Source: an uncultured Monoglobus sp.
Lineage (GTDB): Bacteria > Bacillota > Clostridia > Monoglobales > Monoglobaceae
Length of the DNA: 64,000 bases
Direction: 5' to 3'
Assembly (NCBI GenBank): GCA_947630505.1
Contig: CANRHV010000003.1
Location: 1-64,000 of the forward strand
The notes beneath the pieces are model-generated. The model was given only the letters and a program-made list of their open reading frames with translations, made no database searches and was not told the DNA's origin. A program made the position numbers and the translations under genes. Position 1 is the stretch's first letter. Each line of letters starts with the position of its first letter. This document shows, one piece after another, positions 8,701-15,286 of this stretch.

Positions 8701-11067
8701 CACGGTATAGCTTCCCACGGGCTCACCCTGCAGCTTTACGGCAGCACCCACTCCTAAAAATTTGACAGACGACCCGTCGTCGCCAACTATAATCGAAACG
8801 GGACCGCTCTCCGCCGACGAGCCGTGCTCACACAATCCGAATGCTTCCGTAGAAGCATAATTAAAAGATTCACAGTCGATTTTGCCGCCGTCAAAGGCGC
8901 TCAAAGATTTTTCGTTTTGTTTCAGCGCAAGCCCCGCGGAAAGGTCGCAGTAAGAATCTTCGGTGACGTATGCCTCAAAATTGCTCCCATCCGACGTGAC
9001 ATTGTTTGCAAGACAGCCGTATGTTATTACATTCTTTCCGCCGCCTTCGCCTTCAGCGTGCACATCCGCGCCGTCACCGGCAAAAACATTGTTGACATAC
9101 ATGCCTATGCTCACCCCGTTTTGGGGCTCCGTTTCCTCTTCCTGAGGCTTGAGCGAAACATATCCCGAATATGCTCGTACGGCTGTACCGCGTATGTTTA
9201 TATTGTCGTCTGAGCTTATACCCGCCGAAATCACAGTCGGATCCGATGCGTCAATCATATCCCCGCCTGTCGCGTATATTTTTCCTTTTCCGGATATGGA
9301 TAGTGTGCCGTCGCCGCCGAGAATGCCGCTGCTCTCCATACGTGCACTTCTGCTTGTCGCGGTAAATAAGCCGTCAATTTCAAGATTGCAGTCGCCGTTG
9401 TACACAAGAGCTGCGGAGTTCATATTATCCGGATCATCTCCGCTCATTACGCTTGCCGTTACGCCCTCCGGAACTACAAGCGTTGTGCCGGGGAACAGAT
9501 ATAATCCCGTTTCGCAGTTGGTTTCAAAGTGAAAATCATTCGTAAGCGTAAGGGTATCGCCCTCGCATATTGCGCCGGGGAAGTTTTCGAGCTTTTCGCC
9601 GTTATTTTTATATAACGCTCCTTCATCGGGCTTATACATAAGATAGTAGTCGGCTGCTTCTCCGCGTGTGATTTTTAAATAGTCTACGCTTGTATGGTAA
9701 GCGTACATGTACTTGTGCTCACGGGAATTGAAATACGTCACGATCGCGTTGCTGCCGTCCGTTTTGCGGCTTCCCATTACGGTAACGTTACCCGTCGGAT
9801 CTTTGTACTGTGTTTTGCTGATTCCGACATCATATACGCGCCGCTGATGATAAGCGTCGTTGTTGCCTGCCGCGATTATTTCCGACGGTTCGGCGTTTTC
9901 GCTCACGTCAACAACGAACTCCACACCTCCGTATTCTATGGTCGAGGCGTCCTCCGCGCCATAGTTGTTGTAATATTCGGATATGCCGTATCCGTATTCG
10001 CCGTTTCCGGCGCGCGCGTAAATCGCGCTGCCGTTATCGGCGGTTATTTTTCTTTTGTTTGTCCCCTCCATAATTTCGAGACCTATGGTGCGCATGTCGT
10101 TGTCGGGATCTCCGTCATCGGGCGGCACGTTGCCGCCGTAGGCGTAAATTTCCGAGCCGTTTTTCGCCGATATACTGTCGGTCTGTATTCCATGTGAGAG
10201 CAGCGATGACTCGCCGCCCGCGCCGATGACAAGAGCGCCGTCCTCGGCGGATAAAACGCAGTTTGCGGATAAAATGTCGGGAGATTGATCATGTATTACG
10301 ATACCTGTGCACTGTTGAGCGTCTCTTGTCAAACATGTGCCTATAAGCGCTGCTTTATTTACACTTATCGAGCTGTAAGCGAATATGCCGACAGAAAACG
10401 TCGGCGCTTTTCCGCTTACCGCCGCGACAACTCCGCCTCCGCAAATGCTCAGACTGTCCGCGATAATACCGTAGCTTGACTCTTCGGCGTGAAAATTGAC
10501 AGCAGCCAGATTACCGCTGTTATTCGTGTTTATTGTCAAATTACTGCCGAAAATACTTGAGCTTTCGCTTTCCTGTGACACATTGATTATCAGTACGGAC
10601 GAATTATCCGGAATGCTGATTTCGGCGTCGGACTGTAACCAAATATCCGTATCTGCCGACGTAATTAATGCCATGTCGCCCTCGGGAAATTTTATTGTGT
10701 CGGCATCGATCGTTATGCCGCCCAAATTATCCGTCGATTCGGACTCCCCGTCCGTCTCACTGAATACCAGCTGATTATCGCCGAGATTCAGAACATTTAC
10801 ATCCGCACTTTCAAGCATCGCCGCAAGTTCGTCCGCTGTCTTGTTTTCGGCTCCCGTCCAGTCAACGTCATTAAACGCGCCCCAGTCGGTAGCGCCCCAG
10901 TCGATCGCGTCAATACCGCCGGTATAGTTTTCTCCGGCTTCGACAGGATTTGTTATCGACGGACGAGTATTCTCGCCTTCTGGCGCGGCAAACGATACCG
11001 CAGGCATGAGCGATAAGGTCATTGCCGCCACTATAAACAGTGACAGAAACTTTTTAAAGTGTTTCAT
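5773..11067 (-). CDS. Giant SLH-domain surface protein with repeated beta-helix-like modules
   Basis: Exported 1764-residue protein. The signal peptide is residues 1-28 (ending VSFAA), and the C-terminus has three SLH repeats (about 1580-1764; FTDVNTTDWFYDAV, FGDVDASMYYAPYV and a third ending FVTMIDRLKV), which bind secondary cell-wall polymer. Between them lies a long Thr/Ser/Asn/Gly-rich region in which a unit of about 380 residues recurs at least three times. Each starts with a short Tyr-rich strand (YLMYKPDEG, YSIYYDAEAG, LLYFDGETG), then a LTLTNDF-like strand, then PGTTLVVPEG, then many short strands of the kind seen in right-handed beta-helices. A poly-Gly and Pro/Thr linker (about 1530-1580) joins it to the SLH part. 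I see no catalytic motif. It could be an adhesin or S-layer-associated protein. A promoter with 21-bp direct repeats precedes it (11120-11182). Confidence 0.88.
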   Translation of the reverse strand: MKHFKKFLSLFIVAAMTLSLMPAVSFAAPEGENTRPSITNPVEAGENYTGGIDAIDWGATDWGAFNDVDWTGAENKTADELAAMLESADVNVLNLGDNQLVFSETDGESESTDNLGGITIDADTIKFPEGDMALITSADTDIWLQSDAEISIPDNSSVLIINVSQESESSSIFGSNLTINTNNSGNLAAVNFHAEESSYGIIADSLSICGGGVVAAVSGKAPTFSVGIFAYSSISVNKAALIGTCLTRDAQQCTGIVIHDQSPDILSANCVLSAEDGALVIGAGGESSLLSHGIQTDSISAKNGSEIYAYGGNVPPDDGDPDNDMRTIGLEIMEGTNKRKITADNGSAIYARAGNGEYGYGISEYYNNYGAEDASTIEYGGVEFVVDVSENAEPSEIIAAGNNDAYHQRRVYDVGISKTQYKDPTGNVTVMGSRKTDGSNAIVTYFNSREHKYMYAYHTSVDYLKITRGEAADYYLMYKPDEGALYKNNGEKLENFPGAICEGDTLTLTNDFHFETNCETGLYLFPGTTLVVPEGVTASVMSGDDPDNMNSAALVYNGDCNLEIDGLFTATSRSARMESSGILGGDGTLSISGKGKIYATGGDMIDASDPTVISAGISSDDNINIRGTAVRAYSGYVSLKPQEEETEPQNGVSIGMYVNNVFAGDGADVHAEGEGGGKNVITYGCLANNVTSDGSNFEAYVTEDSYCDLSAGLALKQNEKSLSAFDGGKIDCESFNYASTEAFGLCEHGSSAESGPVSIIVGDDGSSVKFLGVGAAVKLQGEPVGSYTVKGSQADDSVTFDKDQAGYIRSDGSVDYMVEFTAALIADYSIYYDAEAGFRKNNKDGEALSAEEIPKGMSADGSVLTLDNVVFESSSSGALRIGEGVTVKVPEGKTAALAASPTAESEMTFALGGEGGNTLEIDGRLLAAAYGFGDSATNVVGIFSYDDMTIKGSGDVTAYEKTGTGYSYGMMSNKNFIFDGTVNVSAFSVAPEVRENNSPICGVAAEGIEMKGSSHLDTSRCENSKAIMIMNGGNITAEGTSFIEAEGGIVIYGNNEEFPGYVTTKDNAVISAHADRINFADAPDDDDAPGITAWIYDAETGNFEDGKATITAMNNSSVTATGQGSAVWGASGSDGVTVTGSSGDYEGEVEYDGFTYVIPGTDTPVESVKFTDAIKPVNHLLYFDGETGKLYDGYDYETKELGNPIEMPGATCDGKTLTLTSDFKFVTNREDGLCLSPGTTLYVPAGESPMIYSAYSGFDKPEKYTDGAAALYCSGDNTLEIDGNLTVTCGNVRNTNSYGLIAEGVEIKGSGTLTARSGNAVYDESVGGFDEINDGYSCGIISYGDMSISGTTVNAYAGDSVSGSIGLALNIPTKLTLDGSAHVTAVCEVGGEHMGIGCGVHNLEIKDYSSLDASASTSGTKRATGLVLYHDDQGAYGTIKLSNNSSINASATGDTASTYGFEPFEAETSTINVSMDSTSKFTAEGGTAASIYAKFSGVKTTSDGTSVSYNDEKQTYVDASGEDVKKLTLGSLTSSGTGSYGGGGGGGGGGSTFSSSTSATSTPAPTDTSSQQAPAETTTPQTTGGMPFTDVNTTDWFYDAVNSAYSKGLVNGISDTEFGPQMTMTRGMLVTIVGRMENAQSSGSSFGDVDASMYYAPYVAWAAENGIVTGFEDGTFKPDQNVTREQTAAILYRYMQYKGIDVSVGEDTNILSFTDAGDINDYAVPAIQWACGAGVMNGYPDGTLAPAASITRAEFVTMIDRLKV

Positions 11068-11119
11068 AATTTGAACCTCCTTGTGTGATTATAAAAATAA
11101 AATTTAATTTTTCATAATA

Positions 11120-11182
11120 ATTTTATCATAAAAATTTTGGCGTTTCAATGCCGTTTAAGTTCAAAAACAGGCATTTCACGCT
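11120..11182 (-). promoter_or_regulatory. SLH gene promoter with candidate LytTR direct repeats
   Basis: Reading leftward: copy 1 AGCGTGAA (11182-11175), copy 2 AACTTAAA (11161-11154, a weak match), exactly 21 bp apart. A 5-bp gap follows, then -35 TTGAAA (11148-11143), a 17-bp spacer and -10 TAAAAT (11125-11120). Copy 1 plus flank (GTGAAATGC) closely matches the first repeat at the SpoIIE-kinase promoter (GTGAAATGT). The geometry is that of the kinase and PAP2 promoters. Confidence 0.6.
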
Positions 11183-11234
11183 ATTTGATATTTTATATAG
11201 AGAATTTGTCTCTGTATTATCATTTTTCAATATA

Positions 11235-11263
11235 CAAAAAACGGCGCAACCAAAGCCGCGCCG
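11235..11263 (-). terminator. Terminator of pfkA
   Basis: Reading leftward: CGGCGC stem, 10-nt loop, GCGCCG stem, then TTTTTT. It lies just after the pfkA stop codon. Confidence 0.8.
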
Positions 11264-11282
11264 CCGAAATATTTAGAAGTAT

Positions 11283-12260
11283 TTATTTGTATGAAAGCTT
11301 TTTGGCGAGGGAAACATGCTGCTCGGAAAGCGTTTTTTGCATGGCGAGACCCTCTTTGATATCGACGTCGATAATTTTGTTGTCTTTCATGCAAACTATC
11401 CTGTTTTGCTTTCCCGCAATTAAGAGCTCGACCGCAAGGCTTCCCATTTCCGAGGCGGTAACGCGGTCGCGCACGGACGGGCTTCCGCCGCGCTGAACGT
11501 GTCCGAGGATCGTCGCTCTCGATTCGATACCTGTTTTTTCCTCAATTTTTTTAGCCATTTCGACCACGCCGCCGACGCCTTCCGCCACGATCACGATGAA
11601 GCGTTTTTCGCCGTTGGCCTTGCTGTGGAGGATCGGCTTTAAAACATCATCGGTAAACGACCAATTTATCTCGGGCACCAGTATAACGTCAGCGCCGCAG
11701 GCGATGCCCACGTCGAGCGCCAAAAATCCGGCCGATCTGCCCATGACCTCAATGACCGAGCAGCGCTCGTGGCTCTCGGTGGTGTCTTTTATGTTATCCA
11801 CCGCGGATTTTATCGTGTTCAGACAGGTGTCGTAACCTATTGTATACTCGCTGCAGCCTATGTCGTTGTCGATCGTTCCGGGCAGCGCGATAGTGGGCAG
11901 CCCCGCCTTACAAAGCCCCGCCGCGCCTCTGAAAGAGCCGTCTCCGCCGATCACCACAAGGCCCTCGATGTCGAATATCTTGGCCATCTCAACGCCGCGC
12001 TGTATCACTTCCTCGTTCTTAAACTCGGGACAGCGCGCGGTTTGAAGTATGGTGCCTCCGCGCTGGAGTGTGTTTGAAACGTCGCGGGGGCGCATTTCTT
12101 TTATGTCGCCTTTGATAAGTCCCGAATATCCGCGCTTTATGCCCATAACCTTAAGACCGTGGTGCGCTCCGACTCTCACGACCGCTCTGATTGCGGCGTT
12201 CATGCCCGGCGCGTCGCCTCCCGATGTCAGCACGCCGATCGTTTTTATATTTTCAGCCAT
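11283..12260 (-). CDS. pfkA: ATP-dependent 6-phosphofructokinase
   Basis: Phosphorylates fructose 6-phosphate to fructose 1,6-bisphosphate with ATP, the committed step of glycolysis, as a cytosolic homotetramer. The 325 residues match the usual bacterial length. Visible motifs are the nucleotide-binding LTSGGDAPGMNAA near the N-terminus, GGDGS around residue 103, and the catalytic TIDND segment. I start it at MAENIK because AGGTGA lies 5-6 nt before that ATG; an upstream in-frame start would add six residues but has no such site. It stands alone, with its own terminator. The PEP/ADP effector residues were not checked one by one. Confidence 0.97.
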   Translation of the reverse strand: MAENIKTIGVLTSGGDAPGMNAAIRAVVRVGAHHGLKVMGIKRGYSGLIKGDIKEMRPRDVSNTLQRGGTILQTARCPEFKNEEVIQRGVEMAKIFDIEGLVVIGGDGSFRGAAGLCKAGLPTIALPGTIDNDIGCSEYTIGYDTCLNTIKSAVDNIKDTTESHERCSVIEVMGRSAGFLALDVGIACGADVILVPEINWSFTDDVLKPILHSKANGEKRFIVIVAEGVGGVVEMAKKIEEKTGIESRATILGHVQRGGSPSVRDRVTASEMGSLAVELLIAGKQNRIVCMKDNKIIDVDIKEGLAMQKTLSEQHVSLAKKLSYK

Positions 12261-12499
12261 ATAAATCACCTCATACATTTTTGTTTATTAAATTAGTCAA
12301 GACTATAATAAAGCCGTTCTTTTTAATATATCACATTTTTTCAAAATATGCAATAATAATTTTTTACTAACTTCCGCGCAAATACATTATTAAATTTATA
12401 TGTATTTTAGGTGTTCCTATTTAAAATCTATTTCGCGTTCATGAATAATATCAGGGCCGCGGCGGCGAACAGTTGAGCCGCGCCAATATATAAACGCCG

Positions 12500-13216
12500 T
12501 TAATAAACGGCCGCTTTTGCTTCGATGTTTTCGGCTGTTTTTATGGTCTCATCTCTGCTTAAGTTTTCGCTTGTGACCATTATTATAAAGTCGCCCGTGT
12601 AAAGCATAACGATTTTTCCCTTGTCGGATTCGATATAATACGCTTCGCTGCCGTTTAATGTCATGCGCTCGATCGAGGCGCCCTCGGTGTCGACCGTGCC
12701 TTGCCCGTCGGCAGGGAGAATTCTGATGCTTAAATTGGCGTATTCCTGCGGCGTTTTTTCTTCCTCGGGCTTTTCAAATCTGACAAAGCCTTTTTCGCGT
12801 TTCTGCATAGTGAATCCGTATGGGATATAATCAAGCTTTAAATTTTCATCCTCGTATGTCTCGCCGGTGAGTCCGTAGGGGGTCCCGAATTCCGCGGCCT
12901 GCTCGTCGATATTGCGGAAAAAGTTCGCGAATCTGTCTCTGTTGGCGCCCGCGCTTATCGCTATTATTCCTATAAGCGCGGCTGCCGCGGCGCAAATAAG
13001 CAGACGCTTTGAATTTTTGCGTGGCGCCGATTTCTTTTCGGCCTTTTTCGCCTCTTTGAATATCCGATCCATGTTTTTGATGTGCCTTTTCGAAAACTCG
13101 ACGGGCGAGTCGTCGGGCAGCTCCGGATCGGGCTCCGAGGCGGCGTTTTTGACGGCCGTTTCCAGCGCGCTGTCCAGAATTCTATCGAATAAAATATCGT
13201 TTTCATTATTATTCAT
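12500..13216 (-). CDS. Membrane-anchored anti-sigma factor, DUF4367-like
   Basis: About 238 residues: a charged cytosolic N-terminal part (1-80), one membrane segment (RLLICAAAAALIGIIAIS, about 82-100) and an extracytoplasmic domain that resembles DUF4367 (YIPYGFTMQKRE; later LNGSEAYYIESDKG). It overlaps the end of the ECF sigma gene by 8 bp, the usual arrangement for a sigma factor and its anti-sigma partner, so it probably holds that sigma factor at the membrane until a signal arrives. I prefer the ATG at 13216 (MNNNEN), which has GGGGTG 6 nt upstream. A GTG three codons earlier is possible. Its target regulon is not visible. Confidence 0.78.
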   Translation of the reverse strand: MNNNENDILFDRILDSALETAVKNAASEPDPELPDDSPVEFSKRHIKNMDRIFKEAKKAEKKSAPRKNSKRLLICAAAAALIGIIAISAGANRDRFANFFRNIDEQAAEFGTPYGLTGETYEDENLKLDYIPYGFTMQKREKGFVRFEKPEEEKTPQEYANLSIRILPADGQGTVDTEGASIERMTLNGSEAYYIESDKGKIVMLYTGDFIIMVTSENLSRDETIKTAENIEAKAAVY

Positions 13217-13754
13217 CCTCGTCACCCCGTTTCAGCTTTTCGGCCAGAATTTGTTTTCCGCGATTCACGCGGTATCGGGCGGCTCTTTCGGATATACCCA
13301 AGATTTCCGAGATGTCCTTAAATCCGTAGCCGCACAGACAGCAAAGCGTAAGCGGATCGCGGAATTTAAGGTCGAGACTTTTATACTCCTCCGAGATCTT
13401 CCGCATGTTTTCTGCGGTTATCGCGTAATCGTCGGGAGAGACCGAGCGCCGCTCGTCGCATATTTTCGTCTCGTCGAGACGTTCAAAGTCTGATGCTTTG
13501 TGTCGTTTGTTGTAAATATTTATCGCCGTGTTCCGAGCGACTGCCGCTATGTAGTTCCGCTCCGCGTCTCCGCTCAGCGGCTCGATCTTCGGATAGTATT
13601 TCATGATCTTGATGATCGTTTCCTGAAGGGCGTCCTCCGAAAGCTCGCTGTCCGAAAGTATGCCCCGCGCGATCTTATAGATCATGTTCCTGTATTTTCG
13701 ATACAGCCGCTCGATATCGGTCGGTTCGCTCGAGTTTTTCGTTTTGTTTATCAT
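13209..13754 (-). CDS. ECF-type RNA polymerase sigma factor
   Basis: 181 residues with the two ECF regions. Sigma-2 holds LSEDALQETI (about 38-48), and sigma-4 is a helix-turn-helix near the C-terminus (GFKDISEILGISERAARYRV). It directs RNA polymerase to a small set of promoters, usually including its own. The gene overlaps the downstream anti-sigma gene, which supports co-translation and a regulated pair. A sigma-A-like promoter (13790-13818) lies upstream; I did not find a typical ECF AAC-N16-CGTC promoter there, so self-activation is not shown. Confidence 0.9.
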   Translation of the reverse strand: MINKTKNSSEPTDIERLYRKYRNMIYKIARGILSDSELSEDALQETIIKIMKYYPKIEPLSGDAERNYIAAVARNTAINIYNKRHKASDFERLDETKICDERRSVSPDDYAITAENMRKISEEYKSLDLKFRDPLTLCCLCGYGFKDISEILGISERAARYRVNRGKQILAEKLKRGDEDE

Positions 13755-13789
13755 AACTCAAATATCCTCACCGTGTTAAGAATAAAATC

Positions 13790-13818
13790 ATTATATAACA
13801 ATAACTGAATAATTTCAA
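13790..13818 (-). promoter_or_regulatory. Sigma-A-like promoter of the ECF sigma/anti-sigma operon
   Basis: Reading leftward: TTGAAA (13818-13813), 17 bp, TATAAT (13795-13790), about 35 bp before the sigma factor start. Confidence 0.6.
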
Positions 13819-13880
13819 GAATGATTTTTTGCGTTTTGCCGCCCTGAGAGGAGCCGCGAAAGAAAATATTTTGATATTTT

Positions 13881-13943
13881 TACACGAAACCCCCTTTTTT
13901 TAACACGAACAGTATTTGCTTTGTTGATTTTATGTGATAAAAT
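13881..13943 (+). promoter_or_regulatory. Orphan rightward promoter with LytTR-type direct repeats
   Basis: Direct repeats TACACGAA (13881-13888) and AACACGAA (13902-13909) are 21 bp apart. A 5-bp gap, TTTGCT (13915-13920), 17 bp and TAAAAT (13938-13943, preceded by TGTGA) follow. This is the same layout as the AgrC-like kinase promoter, but no rightward gene follows: the next gene, PAP2, is on the other strand, and a hairpin begins within about 15 bp. It may make a very short or antisense RNA. Confidence 0.5.
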
Positions 13944-13953
13944 AAAACAATAA

Positions 13954-13989
13954 AAAATATCCCGTTCGCGGTCGCGGACGGGATATTTT
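13954..13989. terminator. Bidirectional terminator after PAP2 gene
   Basis: AAATATCCCGT and ACGGGATATTT form a stem around a CGCG-containing loop. A-runs and T-runs on both sides allow it to work leftward (PAP2 transcript) and rightward (orphan promoter at 13915). Confidence 0.75.
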
Positions 13990-14000
13990 CATAGCAAAAA

Positions 14001-14978
14001 TTATTTTGCGAGCTTTTTAAATGGTATCGCGATCAGCTTTGCTATCGCGGGGGCGCCCGCCGTGAAGTACAGGATCAGCACGAACTGAACAAGCGCCTTT
14101 GAAAAGCCCGAGCCCAGCACGCCTTTCAGCATATCCGCAGCGGGGCCTGCTGCCGTGTTAAGCATCTCAAAGATAAACACGCACACAAAAACTCTTATGA
14201 AACGTTCCAAAATTCCGGTGTCGGTCGTGAAGTTTATAAAGCGGCGCTCTATAAACCAGCCGATAAAGAATCCTATACCCATGCCGGCGTTTTTGTACGA
14301 GTCGACCGCCATCTTTGAGCCCTCGACGATAACCGAACCGTCGGCCGCGTAGTCTGTCGGGTACGACTTGAGCGCGGCGTATACGATAAGCAGCGCGCAC
14401 AGCGCCACTCCGCCGAGCATTACCCAGATGTCCGCTTTGGGATTTTTTTCAACAACGGGCAAAAGCTTCGCGATAAGGAACAGCACCGCGGCGCCGATAA
14501 CGAGCGCGACTATAACATCCTGCGGCGTGTGAACGCCCAGATAGTTCCTCGAGAACGCTATCAAAATCACAACTACCCACAAAATGATTTGGAAAAATCT
14601 CGGTAATTTCATGCCGTCGTCGGTGTTCATCGCGAGTCCGCCCCAAAAGCTGACCGCGTTGGTCGTGTGGCCGCTCGGGAACGAGTATCCGGTCGCGTCA
14701 GCCATGGCCGCGGGCACGGGCTCGATGCGGGCGTCGCGTATCCACGGGCGATAGACGCAGGCGGTTATTTTAACAAAGCCGTTTATAATTCGGTTCGTAA
14801 ACAGCGTGAACATTAAATAAATGCCCTTTTTCTTGTCGATCGCCCAGTAAATAAGTCCGAGGATCAACAGCAGCGTCGATGTTTCGCCCAGCTTCGTTAT
14901 GTATTCCATGATCGTGTCCAAAGCGCCTCCGGTAGCTTCGCGGAAGTTTTGAAGCATAAGCAAATAATTGATGTCCAT
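14001..14978 (-). CDS. PAP2-superfamily membrane phosphatase
   Basis: 325-residue polytopic membrane protein with all three phosphatase motifs: K70-x6-RP (KITACVYRP), PSGH at 101-104 and SR-x5-H (143-150). Family members remove phosphate from undecaprenyl pyrophosphate or phosphatidic acid-like lipids at the outer membrane face. The actual substrate is not shown here, although recycling of the cell-wall lipid carrier is the common role. The C-terminal half has several further hydrophobic segments, longer than minimal BcrC-type enzymes. It is divergent from the AgrC-like kinase and shares a 308-bp control region with it, where its own promoter has paired 21-bp repeats. Confidence 0.9.
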   Translation of the reverse strand: MDINYLLMLQNFREATGGALDTIMEYITKLGETSTLLLILGLIYWAIDKKKGIYLMFTLFTNRIINGFVKITACVYRPWIRDARIEPVPAAMADATGYSFPSGHTTNAVSFWGGLAMNTDDGMKLPRFFQIILWVVVILIAFSRNYLGVHTPQDVIVALVIGAAVLFLIAKLLPVVEKNPKADIWVMLGGVALCALLIVYAALKSYPTDYAADGSVIVEGSKMAVDSYKNAGMGIGFFIGWFIERRFINFTTDTGILERFIRVFVCVFIFEMLNTAAGPAADMLKGVLGSGFSKALVQFVLILYFTAGAPAIAKLIAIPFKKLAK

Positions 14979-15063
14979 AAAACTCTCCTTTCTTGATCCG
15001 GCGCGGGCATTTTTTGGCGCCGCGCTTTAAGCTTGTTTTGTTGTTTAATTTTTTTCTAACATA

Positions 15064-15126
15064 ATAATAGCATATAAAAACAGGTGTGTCTATATTATTC
15101 GTGTCAGATTTGGGGCGATTCGTGTC
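15064..15126 (-). promoter_or_regulatory. PAP2 gene promoter with LytTR-type direct repeats
   Basis: Reading leftward: GACACGAA (15126-15119), GACACGAA (15105-15098; identical copy, 21 bp away), 5-bp gap, TAGACA (15092-15087), 17 bp, TATTAT (15069-15064). The region 14979-15286 holds no gene: it contains this promoter, the kinase promoter at 15175-15238 and AT-rich leader DNA. Confidence 0.65.
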
Positions 15127-15174
15127 ATGAAAATATTATTTTATGTAATACGCAGCAGAGTAAAGCGCGCCGAT

Positions 15175-15238
15175 TACACAAAACATGCGTTTTTTGACAT
15201 GAATTGTTATGGACATATATCGGATTTTGTGATAGAAT
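15175..15238 (+). promoter_or_regulatory. AgrC-like kinase promoter with LytTR-type direct repeats
   Basis: Copy 1 TACACAAA (15175-15182, weaker) and copy 2 GACATGAA (15196-15203) are 21 bp apart. A 6-bp gap, TGGACA (15210-15215), 17 bp and TAGAAT (15233-15238, preceded by TGTGA) follow. This suggests autoregulation of the sensor gene. Confidence 0.62.
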
Positions 15239-15286
15239 AAAAATATATTATAATAAAGTATATAATAACCGCTGGGGGGTGGAATT

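Noticed and set aside
12261..12499. AT-rich gap between pfkA and the anti-sigma gene, searched for a small RNA or terminator
   Set aside because: Only a poor GC-rich fold near 12460-12485 without a T-run; nothing supportable.
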